Assembly: GCF_000325665.1 (NCBI RefSeq)
Contig: NC_019908.1
Coordinates: 2,108,001 to 2,172,000, forward strand
Direction: 5' to 3'
Source: Brachyspira pilosicoli P43/6/78
GTDB taxonomy: Bacteria; Spirochaetota; Brachyspiria; Brachyspirales; Brachyspiraceae
DNA length: 64,000 bases
Both the position numbers and the translations under genes were made by a program. Under the pieces are notes generated by a model. It had not been told where the DNA came from and ran no database searches. It was given only the letters and a program-made list of their open reading frames with translations. Of the stretch, positions 18,721 through 26,942 are shown in pieces. Numbering within the stretch: the first letter of the stretch is position 1; each line of letters starts with the position of its first letter.

Positions 18721-19665
18721 ATGAAAAAAATTATTATTATGTTCAGTTTATTATTATTATTTAGCTGCAGTAAAAGTAATAATAAAAATTACATTTTTGC
18801 TACAGGCGGTACTAGCGGTACTTATTATTCATTTGGAGGAGCTATCGCTAATATATGGAATAGTAATATAGAAGCTATGAATGTTACTGCTCAATCTACT
18901 GGTGCTTCTGCTGAAAACTTAAGATTATTAAATATGCATGAAGCAGATTTAGCATTAGTTCAAAATGATGTTATGTATTATGCTTATAATGGAACTGATA
19001 TTTTTGACGGAGAGGTTTTAACTAATTTTTCTGCAATGCTCACATTATACCCTGAGATTGTTCAAATAGCTGCTACAAAAGCAAGCGGTATTACTAATAT
19101 AGCAAGCATGAAAGGAAAGAGAGTATCTGTTGGAGATGCTGGAAGCGGAACAGAGTTTAATGCTAAACAAATATTAGAAGCTTATGGTTTAACTTTTAAT
19201 GATATACAAAAATCAAGTCTTTCTTTCAAAGAATCTAGCGATGGTTTACAAAATGGCACATTAGATGCTTGTTTTATAGTTGCAGGAATTCCTAATGCTG
19301 CTTTACAGGAATTATCATTATCTACTGATATAGTAATGGTTGGTTTGGACGATGTTGAGATTGCTGATATAATGAAAAAATATAATTATTATACAGAAGT
19401 AGTAATACCTGCTAATACTTATAAGGGTGTTGTTGCTGATACTAAAGCTGTTGCTGTAAAAGCTACAATAGCTGTTAATAACAATATACCTGAAGAAGAT
19501 GTTTATAATATGCTAAAAACTTTATTTGATAAAAAAGCTGATTTAATTACAGCACATGCTAAAGGTGAGGAATTAGATATTAATCAATCTTATGAAGGAA
19601 TATCTATACCTTTCCACCCTGGTGCTTTAAAATATTATCAAGAATTAGGATATCAGGTAAAATAA
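18721..19665 (+). CDS. TAXI-family TRAP transporter substrate-binding lipoprotein
   Basis: 314 aa from the ATG at 18721 (AAGGGG upstream; the TTG-type start 18 nt earlier is unlikely). Lipobox LFSC. TAXI motifs are FATGGTSGTYYSFGGAIANI, the signature STGASAENLRLL, VSVGDAGSGTEFNAKQIL and a C-terminal IPFHPGALKYYQELG. It captures a carboxylate-type ligand in the periplasm for the fused permease downstream. It begins a three-gene operon with the DUF1850 protein and permease; the ligand is unknown. Confidence 0.93.
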   Translation: MKKIIIMFSLLLLFSCSKSNNKNYIFATGGTSGTYYSFGGAIANIWNSNIEAMNVTAQSTGASAENLRLLNMHEADLALVQNDVMYYAYNGTDIFDGEVLTNFSAMLTLYPEIVQIAATKASGITNIASMKGKRVSVGDAGSGTEFNAKQILEAYGLTFNDIQKSSLSFKESSDGLQNGTLDACFIVAGIPNAALQELSLSTDIVMVGLDDVEIADIMKKYNYYTEVVIPANTYKGVVADTKAVAVKATIAVNNNIPEEDVYNMLKTLFDKKADLITAHAKGEELDINQSYEGISIPFHPGALKYYQELGYQVK

Positions 19666-19685
19666 TATAATTAATATTATTTTAT

Positions 19686-20174
19686 ATGAAAAAAATTATT
19701 GTAGTATTATTATCTTTACTGCTTTTTATTACTATTCCTATATTTCCAAGATTAGTACTAAAAAGCGTAAAAGATAATAATAAATATATATATCATTTAG
19801 AAAAAAAAGAATTTATAATTTCATACACGCATTCAGTTAATAAGGGAAGGGTGAGAGATTATTATATTATAGATGAAAATGGTAATATAATATTAGATAA
19901 AACAACTTTCGTTTCTTATGGTGCTGGTATAGCTGAACCTGAAAATAATGAAAATATTATTATTAAAGATGATAATATTGAAATTAATAATATAAATAGA
20001 ATCATTAAAGATTTTTATTTATTTGTAGGCATTATTGCTGAGCATAGCATAACGATAGATGATAATGAAATAATGCTTAAAAGTTTGTTTAAACCTCAGA
20101 CTAATATAAATATAAAATATAGAAATGTATCGTTAATAGAATTAATAAAAAATATGATAAGGGGGCGTAAATGA
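19686..20174 (+). CDS. DUF1850 protein of TAXI-TRAP operon
   Basis: 162 aa with an N-terminal membrane or signal segment and the DUF1850 pattern ISYTHSVNKGRVRDYY..(T)FVSYGAGIAEP. Genes of this family regularly lie between TAXI binding protein and fused TRAP permease, as here, but no biochemical role is established. It overlaps the permease gene by 4 nt (ATGA), implying translational coupling. Confidence 0.85.
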   Translation: MKKIIVVLLSLLLFITIPIFPRLVLKSVKDNNKYIYHLEKKEFIISYTHSVNKGRVRDYYIIDENGNIILDKTTFVSYGAGIAEPENNENIIIKDDNIEINNINRIIKDFYLFVGIIAEHSITIDDNEIMLKSLFKPQTNINIKYRNVSLIELIKNMIRGRK

Positions 20175-22141
20175 AGCATAATAATCATGATATTATACAT
20201 GTAACTGCAGAAGAGTTAGATGATTACATGAGTAAATATGACAGTGAATCGAGATATAGAAGATTTAAAGATTGGAAGAAATATTTAATTATAGTTATAT
20301 CTGTGGCTTTTTGTTTGTTTCAGCTTTATTCTATTTTGTCTGGTAAGATAACTGCTCAGGTGGTGAGGGCTACGCATTTAGCTTTTGTTATGGCACTTGC
20401 ATATTTACTATTTCCTATGAAGAAGGATATGCCTAAAGATAAACTTCCTTGGTATGACGTGATAATTGCGATAGTTGGTGCTTGTTCTTGGCTTTATATT
20501 AGTATTAATTTTGACAGTTTAGTAAGAAGGGCAGGTATATACAATACTACTGATATTATTATAGGTATTGTAGGTATATTAATTTTGTTTGAGGCTTGCA
20601 GAAGAATAGTGGGTACACCTATACTTATAATATCATTAGTTTTTATAGTTTATGCTTTATTTGGGGCATATGCACCTGGATTTTTAAATCACAGAGGATA
20701 TTCTATACAGAGACTTGTTTCACATTTATATTATAACACTGAAGGTATAATGGGTACTCCTATTGGGGCATCTGCTACATTTATATTTTTGTTTATATTT
20801 TTTGGTGCTTTGCTTGATAAGACAGGAATAGGTCAATTTTTTATAGATATATGTAATGCTATAGCTGGAAGTTATGACGGAGGTCCTGCAAAGGTTGCTG
20901 TACTTACTAGTGCTATGTTTGGTACTGTTTCTGGAAGTTCTGTTTCTAATACTGTTGGTACAGGAAGTTTTACTATACCTATGATGAAGTCTTTAGGATA
21001 TAGACCAGAGTTTGCGGGTGCTGTTGAGGCTTCTGCTTCTACTGGAGGACAATTAATGCCTCCTATAATGGGTGCTGCTTCTTTTTTGATGGCTGAAAGT
21101 TTAGGGATTCCTTATAAAGAAGTTGCTAAGGCTGCTATTATACCTGCTATACTTTATTTTACTGGTATATTTATAATGGTGCATTTGGAAGCTAAAAAGA
21201 CTGGGCTTAAAGGTTTATCAAGAGATTCACTTCCGAAGATTGGCGAGCTTTTAATGAAGAAGGGTTATTTGGTTATTCCTCTTGCCACTATAATATATTT
21301 CTTTGTACTTGGTAAAACAGCTATATATGCTGGACTTATGGGAATAATTGCTGCTGGGTTGGTTGCTATTATTAACTCTATAGTTGATATAATTCTTAAG
21401 AGAGAGAGAAGCTTTACTTTTAATGACTTAATAGATGTATTTGTTAATGGGGCAAGAAACATTATAAGTGTTGCTGTTGCTTGTGCTATGGCTGGAATTA
21501 TAATAGGAGTTATTACATTAACAGGTTTAGGTTTAAAAATTGGTGCAGGGCTTATATCTATATCAGGCGGAATATCTATACTTCTCCTTATGCTTACTAT
21601 GATTAGTTCTATTATACTTGGTATGGGAGTTCCTACTACTGCGAATTATTTAATTACTTCTACTATTGCGGCTGGTGCTATAATAGGGCTTGGATTTGAA
21701 CCTTTAGCGGCTCACATGTTTGTATTTTATTTTGGTATAATAGCAGACGTTACTCCTCCTGTTGCTTTGGCTGCTATGGCTGGTGCTGCTATTGCTAAGT
21801 CTGACCCGCTTAAGACTGGTTTTGAGGCTACGAAGCTTTCTATAGGTGCTTTTATTATACCTTATATGTTTATATTTAATCCGCAAATACTTATGATTAA
21901 TACTACTTTTGTTGAGGTGATACCTATACTTATTACTTCGCTTATTGGTATGTTTGGAGTATCTGCTGGTCTTGAGGGATATGTATTTAGAAAATGTAAC
22001 TTTATTGAGAGGATTTTATTTATAGTGGCTGGTCTTTTATCTATATATCCAGAATTCTACACTGATATAATAGGAATAGGTTTAATAGCTGCTCTTATAA
22101 TATTACAGATAATAACAAGAAAGAAAAAGGCTATTGCTTAA
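20171..22141 (+). CDS. TRAP transporter fused 4TM/12TM permease
   Basis: 656 aa. Fusion of the small (DctQ-like, about residues 35-190) and large (DctM-like) membrane subunits typical of TAXI-TRAP systems. The DctM part shows GTVSGSSVSNTVGTGSFTIP, STGGQLMPPIMGAASF, GMGVPTTANYL and DVTPPVALAAMAGAAI, the characteristic re-entrant motifs. It drives Na+- or H+-coupled uptake of the ligand delivered by the binding protein at 18721. Codon use is normal for the window. Confidence 0.94.
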   Translation: MKHNNHDIIHVTAEELDDYMSKYDSESRYRRFKDWKKYLIIVISVAFCLFQLYSILSGKITAQVVRATHLAFVMALAYLLFPMKKDMPKDKLPWYDVIIAIVGACSWLYISINFDSLVRRAGIYNTTDIIIGIVGILILFEACRRIVGTPILIISLVFIVYALFGAYAPGFLNHRGYSIQRLVSHLYYNTEGIMGTPIGASATFIFLFIFFGALLDKTGIGQFFIDICNAIAGSYDGGPAKVAVLTSAMFGTVSGSSVSNTVGTGSFTIPMMKSLGYRPEFAGAVEASASTGGQLMPPIMGAASFLMAESLGIPYKEVAKAAIIPAILYFTGIFIMVHLEAKKTGLKGLSRDSLPKIGELLMKKGYLVIPLATIIYFFVLGKTAIYAGLMGIIAAGLVAIINSIVDIILKRERSFTFNDLIDVFVNGARNIISVAVACAMAGIIIGVITLTGLGLKIGAGLISISGGISILLLMLTMISSIILGMGVPTTANYLITSTIAAGAIIGLGFEPLAAHMFVFYFGIIADVTPPVALAAMAGAAIAKSDPLKTGFEATKLSIGAFIIPYMFIFNPQILMINTTFVEVIPILITSLIGMFGVSAGLEGYVFRKCNFIERILFIVAGLLSIYPEFYTDIIGIGLIAALIILQIITRKKKAIA

Positions 22142-22170
22142 AGAAATAATTATTTTAAGTATTAAATAAA

Positions 22171-22222
22171 ATGAGGGGGTTTCGCGTCTGCGTACGTTTG
22201 GGAAAGCCCCTTTATTTTTTTT
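22171..22222 (+). terminator. Terminator of the TAXI-TRAP operon
   Basis: Stem AGGGGGTTTC / GGAAAGCCCC with one mismatch, then a T-rich run. The loop is unusually long and GC-rich for this genome. Confidence 0.75.
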
Positions 22223-22358
22223 ACAATTTCGTATTTTTTAACTAGTTTGTATTATGTTAATTTATGATTTTTTAAAAAAATATTTTACAAAAATGTGTTT
22301 TTTGTTGTTATTTTATAGACAAATTAAAAGTTTTGTCCTAAATTTATCAAAAATCATA

Positions 22359-22386
22359 TTGACATTTTTCTAAAATTCCATATATT
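22359..22386 (+). promoter_or_regulatory. Promoter of the Vsp-like gene
   Basis: TTGACA (22359-22364), 16-nt spacer, TATATT (22381-22386). Confidence 0.75.
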
Positions 22387-22500
22387 TAAAACTATGAGTA
22401 ATTAGTTCTCTTAAGTGGGAACATTTTCATTTATTTTTTATTTTAGGAGTTAATGCCCTAAAGGGTATAACTATAAAAAAATTTAGGAGAAAAAAAATAG

Positions 22501-23688
22501 AAAAAGGTTTTATTAACCGCTATAGCTTTATTAACTATAGCAAGTACATCAGTGTTTGGTTATTATGGCGCTAACTCTGACTGGATTGATTTCCTTGTAG
22601 ATGCAAATCAATTAAGATTTAGAGTTCGTCAAATGGGATTCGTTTTAGGTAACGATATGATTAGAGGTGTTGTTGGTGTTAGAGATGAGAGTGAAACTCA
22701 GTTTGGTGCTATATTTAATCCTGATACATATACTCCAAATGGTAGTGCTACTAAACAATTCTTAAACTTTATACCTACAGTTTCTGCTGGTATAGGTTAT
22801 ACTTCTGATATATTCAGCATTGGTGTTGGTTATAACTATAGATATCATCACTCTACACTTAGAGGAGTTACTAAAAATGGTTATGGTTTAAGTGAACATA
22901 CTCCTGTATTAACTATGACAGCTATGAATGATAGCTTAAGAATAGCTATACCTATACAAGTAGCTGTTAAAAATGGTGATATTGCTAATTATTCAGATGG
23001 ATATAAATATTTAGGTGTAAGTATGGATCCACAAATCAGATACTACACTGGTATTGAAGCTTTCAATGAAATAAGACTTTATGTTAAATATGGTATAAAT
23101 CAAACAGAAACAACAGAAGTAGCTAATAGTAAACAAAAAGCAGAATCTTTTGGTTTTGACTTCAGAGCATATTTTGGTGCTACAGTAGGCGATGTTGCTC
23201 TTAAGCCTTTCTTAAAAGTTACTTATGATACAGCTTTAGGTGCTAAAGGAAAAGTAGCATATAAAGTTGCTGATATAAATGGTGCGGTTGATGGAAGTTA
23301 TAGTGATACTTATGGTGTTAAATCTTCTTCAGGTGTTATTTTTGTTGATGCTGTTACAGGTGGTTATGAGCATAACCCTTGGGCATTGAATATACTCCCT
23401 ACTTTAGGTATGTCTGCTAACAGCGATATAGTTTCTATATATGTTGGAGCTGGTTTAGGTTATGGTGCTGTAGATACAGGTTATAAATTTAATTCTGCTA
23501 ATGCTGCTAATACTGGTATTCTTCATTCTATGAGATGGAATGCTTATGGTGAGATTTATATCAACCCTGTTAAAGACTTACAATGGTATTTCGAAGCTGA
23601 AATTGGTAACGGTGGCGATGCATTCGCTAAAAATACTCTTCAGTTTAACGGTGCTACTGGTATTACTTGGTATTTACCTACTCTATAA
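22501..23688 (+). CDS. Vsp-like outer-membrane surface protein with damaged start codon
   Basis: The open frame from 22501 encodes KKVLLTAIALLTIASTSVFG, a normal cleaved signal peptide minus its first Met, followed by a ~378-aa beta-barrel-like protein (FGYYGANSDWIDFL.., alternating glycine/aromatic strands, ending in ..GITWYLPTL). This resembles the Brachyspira variable surface protein (Vsp, 39 kDa) family. Where ATG should stand, 7 nt after AGGAG, the sequence is ATAG: one surplus A, which creates a TAG in frame. The first legal in-frame start is GTG at 22552, which would remove the signal peptide. The gene is therefore silent, uses an odd start, or carries a sequence error. It has a good promoter and terminator. 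Confidence 0.65.
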   Translation, partial: KKVLLTAIALLTIASTSVFGYYGANSDWIDFLVDANQLRFRVRQMGFVLGNDMIRGVVGVRDESETQFGAIFNPDTYTPNGSATKQFLNFIPTVSAGIGYTSDIFSIGVGYNYRYHHSTLRGVTKNGYGLSEHTPVLTMTAMNDSLRIAIPIQVAVKNGDIANYSDGYKYLGVSMDPQIRYYTGIEAFNEIRLYVKYGINQTETTEVANSKQKAESFGFDFRAYFGATVGDVALKPFLKVTYDTALGAKGKVAYKVADINGAVDGSYSDTYGVKSSSGVIFVDAVTGGYEHNPWALNILPTLGMSANSDIVSIYVGAGLGYGAVDTGYKFNSANAANTGILHSMRWNAYGEIYINPVKDLQWYFEAEIGNGGDAFAKNTLQFNGATGITWYLPTL

Positions 23689-23710
23689 TAGAGTGTTAAA
23701 AGCTTAAAAA

Positions 23711-23740
23711 ATAAGGGGGGCTTAACTGCCTCCCTTTTTT
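23711..23740 (+). terminator. Terminator of the Vsp-like gene
   Basis: AAGGGGGGC, loop TTAACT, GCCTCCCTT, then T-run. Confidence 0.85.
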
Positions 23741-23954
23741 ATATTTCAAATTTAGTTTTCTTGTATGGGTATTTATTAAATATTATATAAAAGTTTTGCT
23801 AAGAATAAGATAATTGATGTATTTTAATTGTAAAGATTAAAATAAATATACATTACAAAATAATTATTATTTCAAATTAATACAACTATATTAAACTCAT
23901 TATAGCAAATAGAAACTAAAAGTCAGAATACTATAAAATAACTTTAATGTTCAA

Positions 23955-25238
23955 TTAAAAAATATCTTTTATGATGATAGTTTCATCTCTTCCAGCTCCA
24001 ACAGACACTATTGATATTTCTGTGTCTATTACTTCGCTTAATCTTTTTAAGTATTTTTTAGCATTTTCTGGAAGCTTATCATATTCTCTAATGTTTGTAG
24101 TGCTTGTTTTCCAACCGTCAAACTCTTCATATACAGGTTCAACTTTTGAAAGTATATCCAAATCAGCTGGATAGTCTTCTAATATTTCGCCGTTATATTT
24201 GTATGCAACGCATATTTTTAGCTTTTCTAATTCATCTAATATATCGAGTCTAGTAATTGCTACAGAATCAAGCCCATTTATGTATGAAGCATATTTTATA
24301 ACGCAAGCATCAAGCCAACCGCATCTTCTTGCTCTTCCTGTAACAGTACCGTATTCCCCGCCTTTGTCTCTTATAAACTGCCCTACATCATCGAAAAGCT
24401 CTGAAGGGAAAGGTCCTTCTCCAACTCTTGTAGAATAAGCCTTAACAACTCCTATAACATTATCTATCTTTCTAGGTCCAACTCCAGAACCAGTACAAGC
24501 ACCGCCCGCAGCAGGGTATGATGATGTTACAAAAGGATATGTACCATGGTCTAAGTCAAGCATAGTAGCCTGAGCACCTTCAAATAATATGTTTTTCTTT
24601 TCTTTTATTGCTTTATTTAATATTGTAGTAGTGTCAGCAACATAAGGTCTTAATCTCTCAGCATATTCCAAATACTCTTTTAATAACTCTTCGTAATTAA
24701 TTCCTTCATGATTATAAAGCTTTTTAAGAAGTTTGTTTTTAAGTTCAACATTAAACTTTAATTTTTTAGCAAACACTTCTTTATTCATTAAATCAACTAT
24801 TCTTATACCCAAACGGCTTGCTTTATCCATATAACAAGGACCTATTCCGTTTTTAGTAGTGCCGAGTTTATTTTCACCCAAATCCTCTTCTTGAAGTTCA
24901 TCTAATATTTTATGATAAGGCATAAGAACATGAGCTCTGTTAGATATTTTTAAATTAGACATATTAACTTTTTTTTCTATAAGACCGTCAATTTCACTTA
25001 AAAACACCTTAGGCTCTATTACAACACCATTACCTATAATGCATACTTTATCTTTATGAAGTATACCAGAAGGAAGAAGCCTTAATTTATATTTTACATT
25101 ATCAACAACAACGGTGTGTCCTGCATTACTTCCGCCCTGAGAACGAACTACATATTGAGCCTTATTAGCAAGATAATCAACAATTTTTCCTTTGCCTTCA
25201 TCACCCCACTGTGTACCTACAATAATAACTGAAGCCAT
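23955..25238 (-). CDS. purA: Adenylosuccinate synthase
   Basis: 427 aa from the ATG at 25238 (GGAGGAAATATT upstream; an in-frame extension to 25319 lacks support). It converts IMP, GTP and aspartate to adenylosuccinate in AMP synthesis. Visible are the N-terminal GTQWGDEGKGKIVDYL with catalytic Asp/His, GGSNAGHTVV, GTTKNGIGPCYMDKASR, FEGAQATMLDLDHGTYPFVT, STRVGEGPFPSEL and GRARRCGWLDA. Full length. It stands alone between AT-rich gaps. Confidence 0.97.
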   Translation of the reverse strand: MASVIIVGTQWGDEGKGKIVDYLANKAQYVVRSQGGSNAGHTVVVDNVKYKLRLLPSGILHKDKVCIIGNGVVIEPKVFLSEIDGLIEKKVNMSNLKISNRAHVLMPYHKILDELQEEDLGENKLGTTKNGIGPCYMDKASRLGIRIVDLMNKEVFAKKLKFNVELKNKLLKKLYNHEGINYEELLKEYLEYAERLRPYVADTTTILNKAIKEKKNILFEGAQATMLDLDHGTYPFVTSSYPAAGGACTGSGVGPRKIDNVIGVVKAYSTRVGEGPFPSELFDDVGQFIRDKGGEYGTVTGRARRCGWLDACVIKYASYINGLDSVAITRLDILDELEKLKICVAYKYNGEILEDYPADLDILSKVEPVYEEFDGWKTSTTNIREYDKLPENAKKYLKRLSEVIDTEISIVSVGAGRDETIIIKDIF

Positions 25239-25387
25239 AATATTTCCTCCTAGTAAAATGTGTGTGTAAAAACTTTTTAGAAAAAACACACGAAAGATAT
25301 TATATAAAGAAATTATCACAATTTCAAGCTTTAAAAACCAATAAAGTTTTTATTTATTTTTTGTTTTAATTGAAATCTTATATATTA

Positions 25388-26821
25388 TTATTTTCTAAGA
25401 ATTACAATATGTTCATTACACATAGTTTCTGATTTTTTGCCTGCTATATTCGTTGGTGAGTTTAATGATGGCATTACTTTGTTAATTATGTTTCTGTCAA
25501 TTGTATAAACATAATCCATATTATATTTACTTGCAATTTCTGTTATTATCTTATCTGTTTTTAAAAGTTCTCCTTTAACAGTTCTATTAGCAACTACCCA
25601 AAATTGATATCCTCCTTTTTTAGTTTTCTTGGAAATTGAAGATATTGCTTTTTCTAAATCTAAATAAAAACTATATACATCGCCTGCACGCTCTAAATCA
25701 ATATTTTTTATAGTGTTAAGAGATTTATTTAAAGTTTTACTTGGAATTGAAAATTCAAATCCATTTTTAAACTTAACTCCTCCCATCAATCTTTTATCAA
25801 GCATCATTATTTCTTTTTGAGAAAGTTCAAATAAATCTAACCATTGAAGAGATAATCTGCTATATTCTCCATAAGCAACAGTTGTTCTGCTGTCGCCATA
25901 AGGAGGAGATGTAATTACTAAATCAATAGATGAATCAGGAATACAAAATAAGTCTATAACATTATTATTAAATATTTTAACTTTTGAATTACTGTTATTG
26001 TTTTTGCAAGCTTCAACAAAACTATGCATTTTTTTAATATTATTTTCTAAAATATAAGTGAATTCTTTTAATACATCTGGATTAAAACTTTCAACTTTTG
26101 CAGGAAGCATTCTAAACATTTTGAACTCTCCATTTCTTCTATTAGATACAATCCTAACTAATTCACTAAATGCCACAAAGATAAAATTTCTTATATTTTC
26201 TTTTTTGATTGTTAGAATATGGTTTTTAATCATTTGAAGCTTTAATATCACTCTAGGCTTAAACCAATAGCCAATATTTTTAAAATCAGGTACTTCAAAA
26301 TTAATTTTATTTAATTTTATATATTCTCTAAGATATTTTGGAGCATTATCTCCCCAACCATTTTTTGATGTAATATCAAGACTTTTTTTACAATACTCGT
26401 CTGCCCCTTCATAAAAATCTATATTTTTTTTATAATCATTATTAATATTTTCTAATAAAACTGAAACTTCTTTTTTAAGCTCATGTATATCAAGTTTATT
26501 AGTTTTTACCTTTGAAATAAATATAGCAAGAGGATTAATATCGTTTCCATACACTGTTTTAATATTAGCAAGCATACCTTCAACAAGAACTGTACCTGAG
26601 CCAGAAAATGGGTCAAACAAAGAATCAACCTCCATAATTTGCTTAACTATATTAATAATATTTCTGCTTATATGAGGCACCATTACAGCTGGATAGCTAT
26701 GTATAGTATATTCTTTTGTGTTTTCATTTTTGAAATCCCAATAATTGTTAGGAAGCTTTTTAAGTATAGATATTAATTTTTTATCTGTTTCTAACTGATT
26801 AATAATTGTTTTTTGTTTCAT
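25388..26821 (-). CDS. DNA methyltransferase, orphan
   Basis: 477 aa SAM-dependent DNA methyltransferase. The SAM-binding motif FDPFSGSGTVLVEG lies at residues 69-82, followed by YGNDINPLA; the catalytic motif IV TSPPYG lies at about 303-308. SPPY-type motifs are found in N4-cytosine and some N6-adenine enzymes; which base is modified cannot be decided here. No restriction endonuclase gene is adjacent, so it may be a solitary regulatory or phage-derived methylase. Its composition matches its neighbours. It follows lon's terminator on the same strand. Confidence 0.85.
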   Translation of the reverse strand: MKQKTIINQLETDKKLISILKKLPNNYWDFKNENTKEYTIHSYPAVMVPHISRNIINIVKQIMEVDSLFDPFSGSGTVLVEGMLANIKTVYGNDINPLAIFISKVKTNKLDIHELKKEVSVLLENINNDYKKNIDFYEGADEYCKKSLDITSKNGWGDNAPKYLREYIKLNKINFEVPDFKNIGYWFKPRVILKLQMIKNHILTIKKENIRNFIFVAFSELVRIVSNRRNGEFKMFRMLPAKVESFNPDVLKEFTYILENNIKKMHSFVEACKNNNSNSKVKIFNNNVIDLFCIPDSSIDLVITSPPYGDSRTTVAYGEYSRLSLQWLDLFELSQKEIMMLDKRLMGGVKFKNGFEFSIPSKTLNKSLNTIKNIDLERAGDVYSFYLDLEKAISSISKKTKKGGYQFWVVANRTVKGELLKTDKIITEIASKYNMDYVYTIDRNIINKVMPSLNSPTNIAGKKSETMCNEHIVILRK

Positions 26822-26888
26822 AATTAATAGATCTTTTATATAGGTTTTATTTATTCTAAATTAATAATAAATAAAATCAACAATAATA

Positions 26889-26924
26889 AAAAAGACTCAA
26901 ACTTTTAAGTTTAAGCCTTTTATA
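26889..26924 (-). terminator. Terminator of lon
   Basis: Minus strand CTTAAAC..GTTTGAG stem with outer AAGGC/GTCTT partial pairing, then TTTTTT. Confidence 0.7.
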
Positions 26925-26942
26925 TTATAAATATTTTAATAA

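Larger units (their letters stand above)
22142..22497 (+). other. Intergenic region: terminator, promoter and long leader
   Basis: About 355 nt. It holds the TRAP operon terminator, then AT-rich DNA, the promoter at 22359-22386, and a leader of about 105 nt. The leader has short hairpins (GTTCTC..GTGGGAAC near 22404-22421 and CCCTAAAGGG near 22457-22466) and the AGGAG of the next gene at 22485-22489. Confidence 0.55.

Noticed and set aside
22447-22466. Two-codon mini-ORF (ATG CCC TAA) after an AGGAG in the Vsp-like gene leader
   Set aside because: Spacing from AGGAG to ATG is only 3 nt and the codons coincide with a small hairpin; there is nothing else to support translation.
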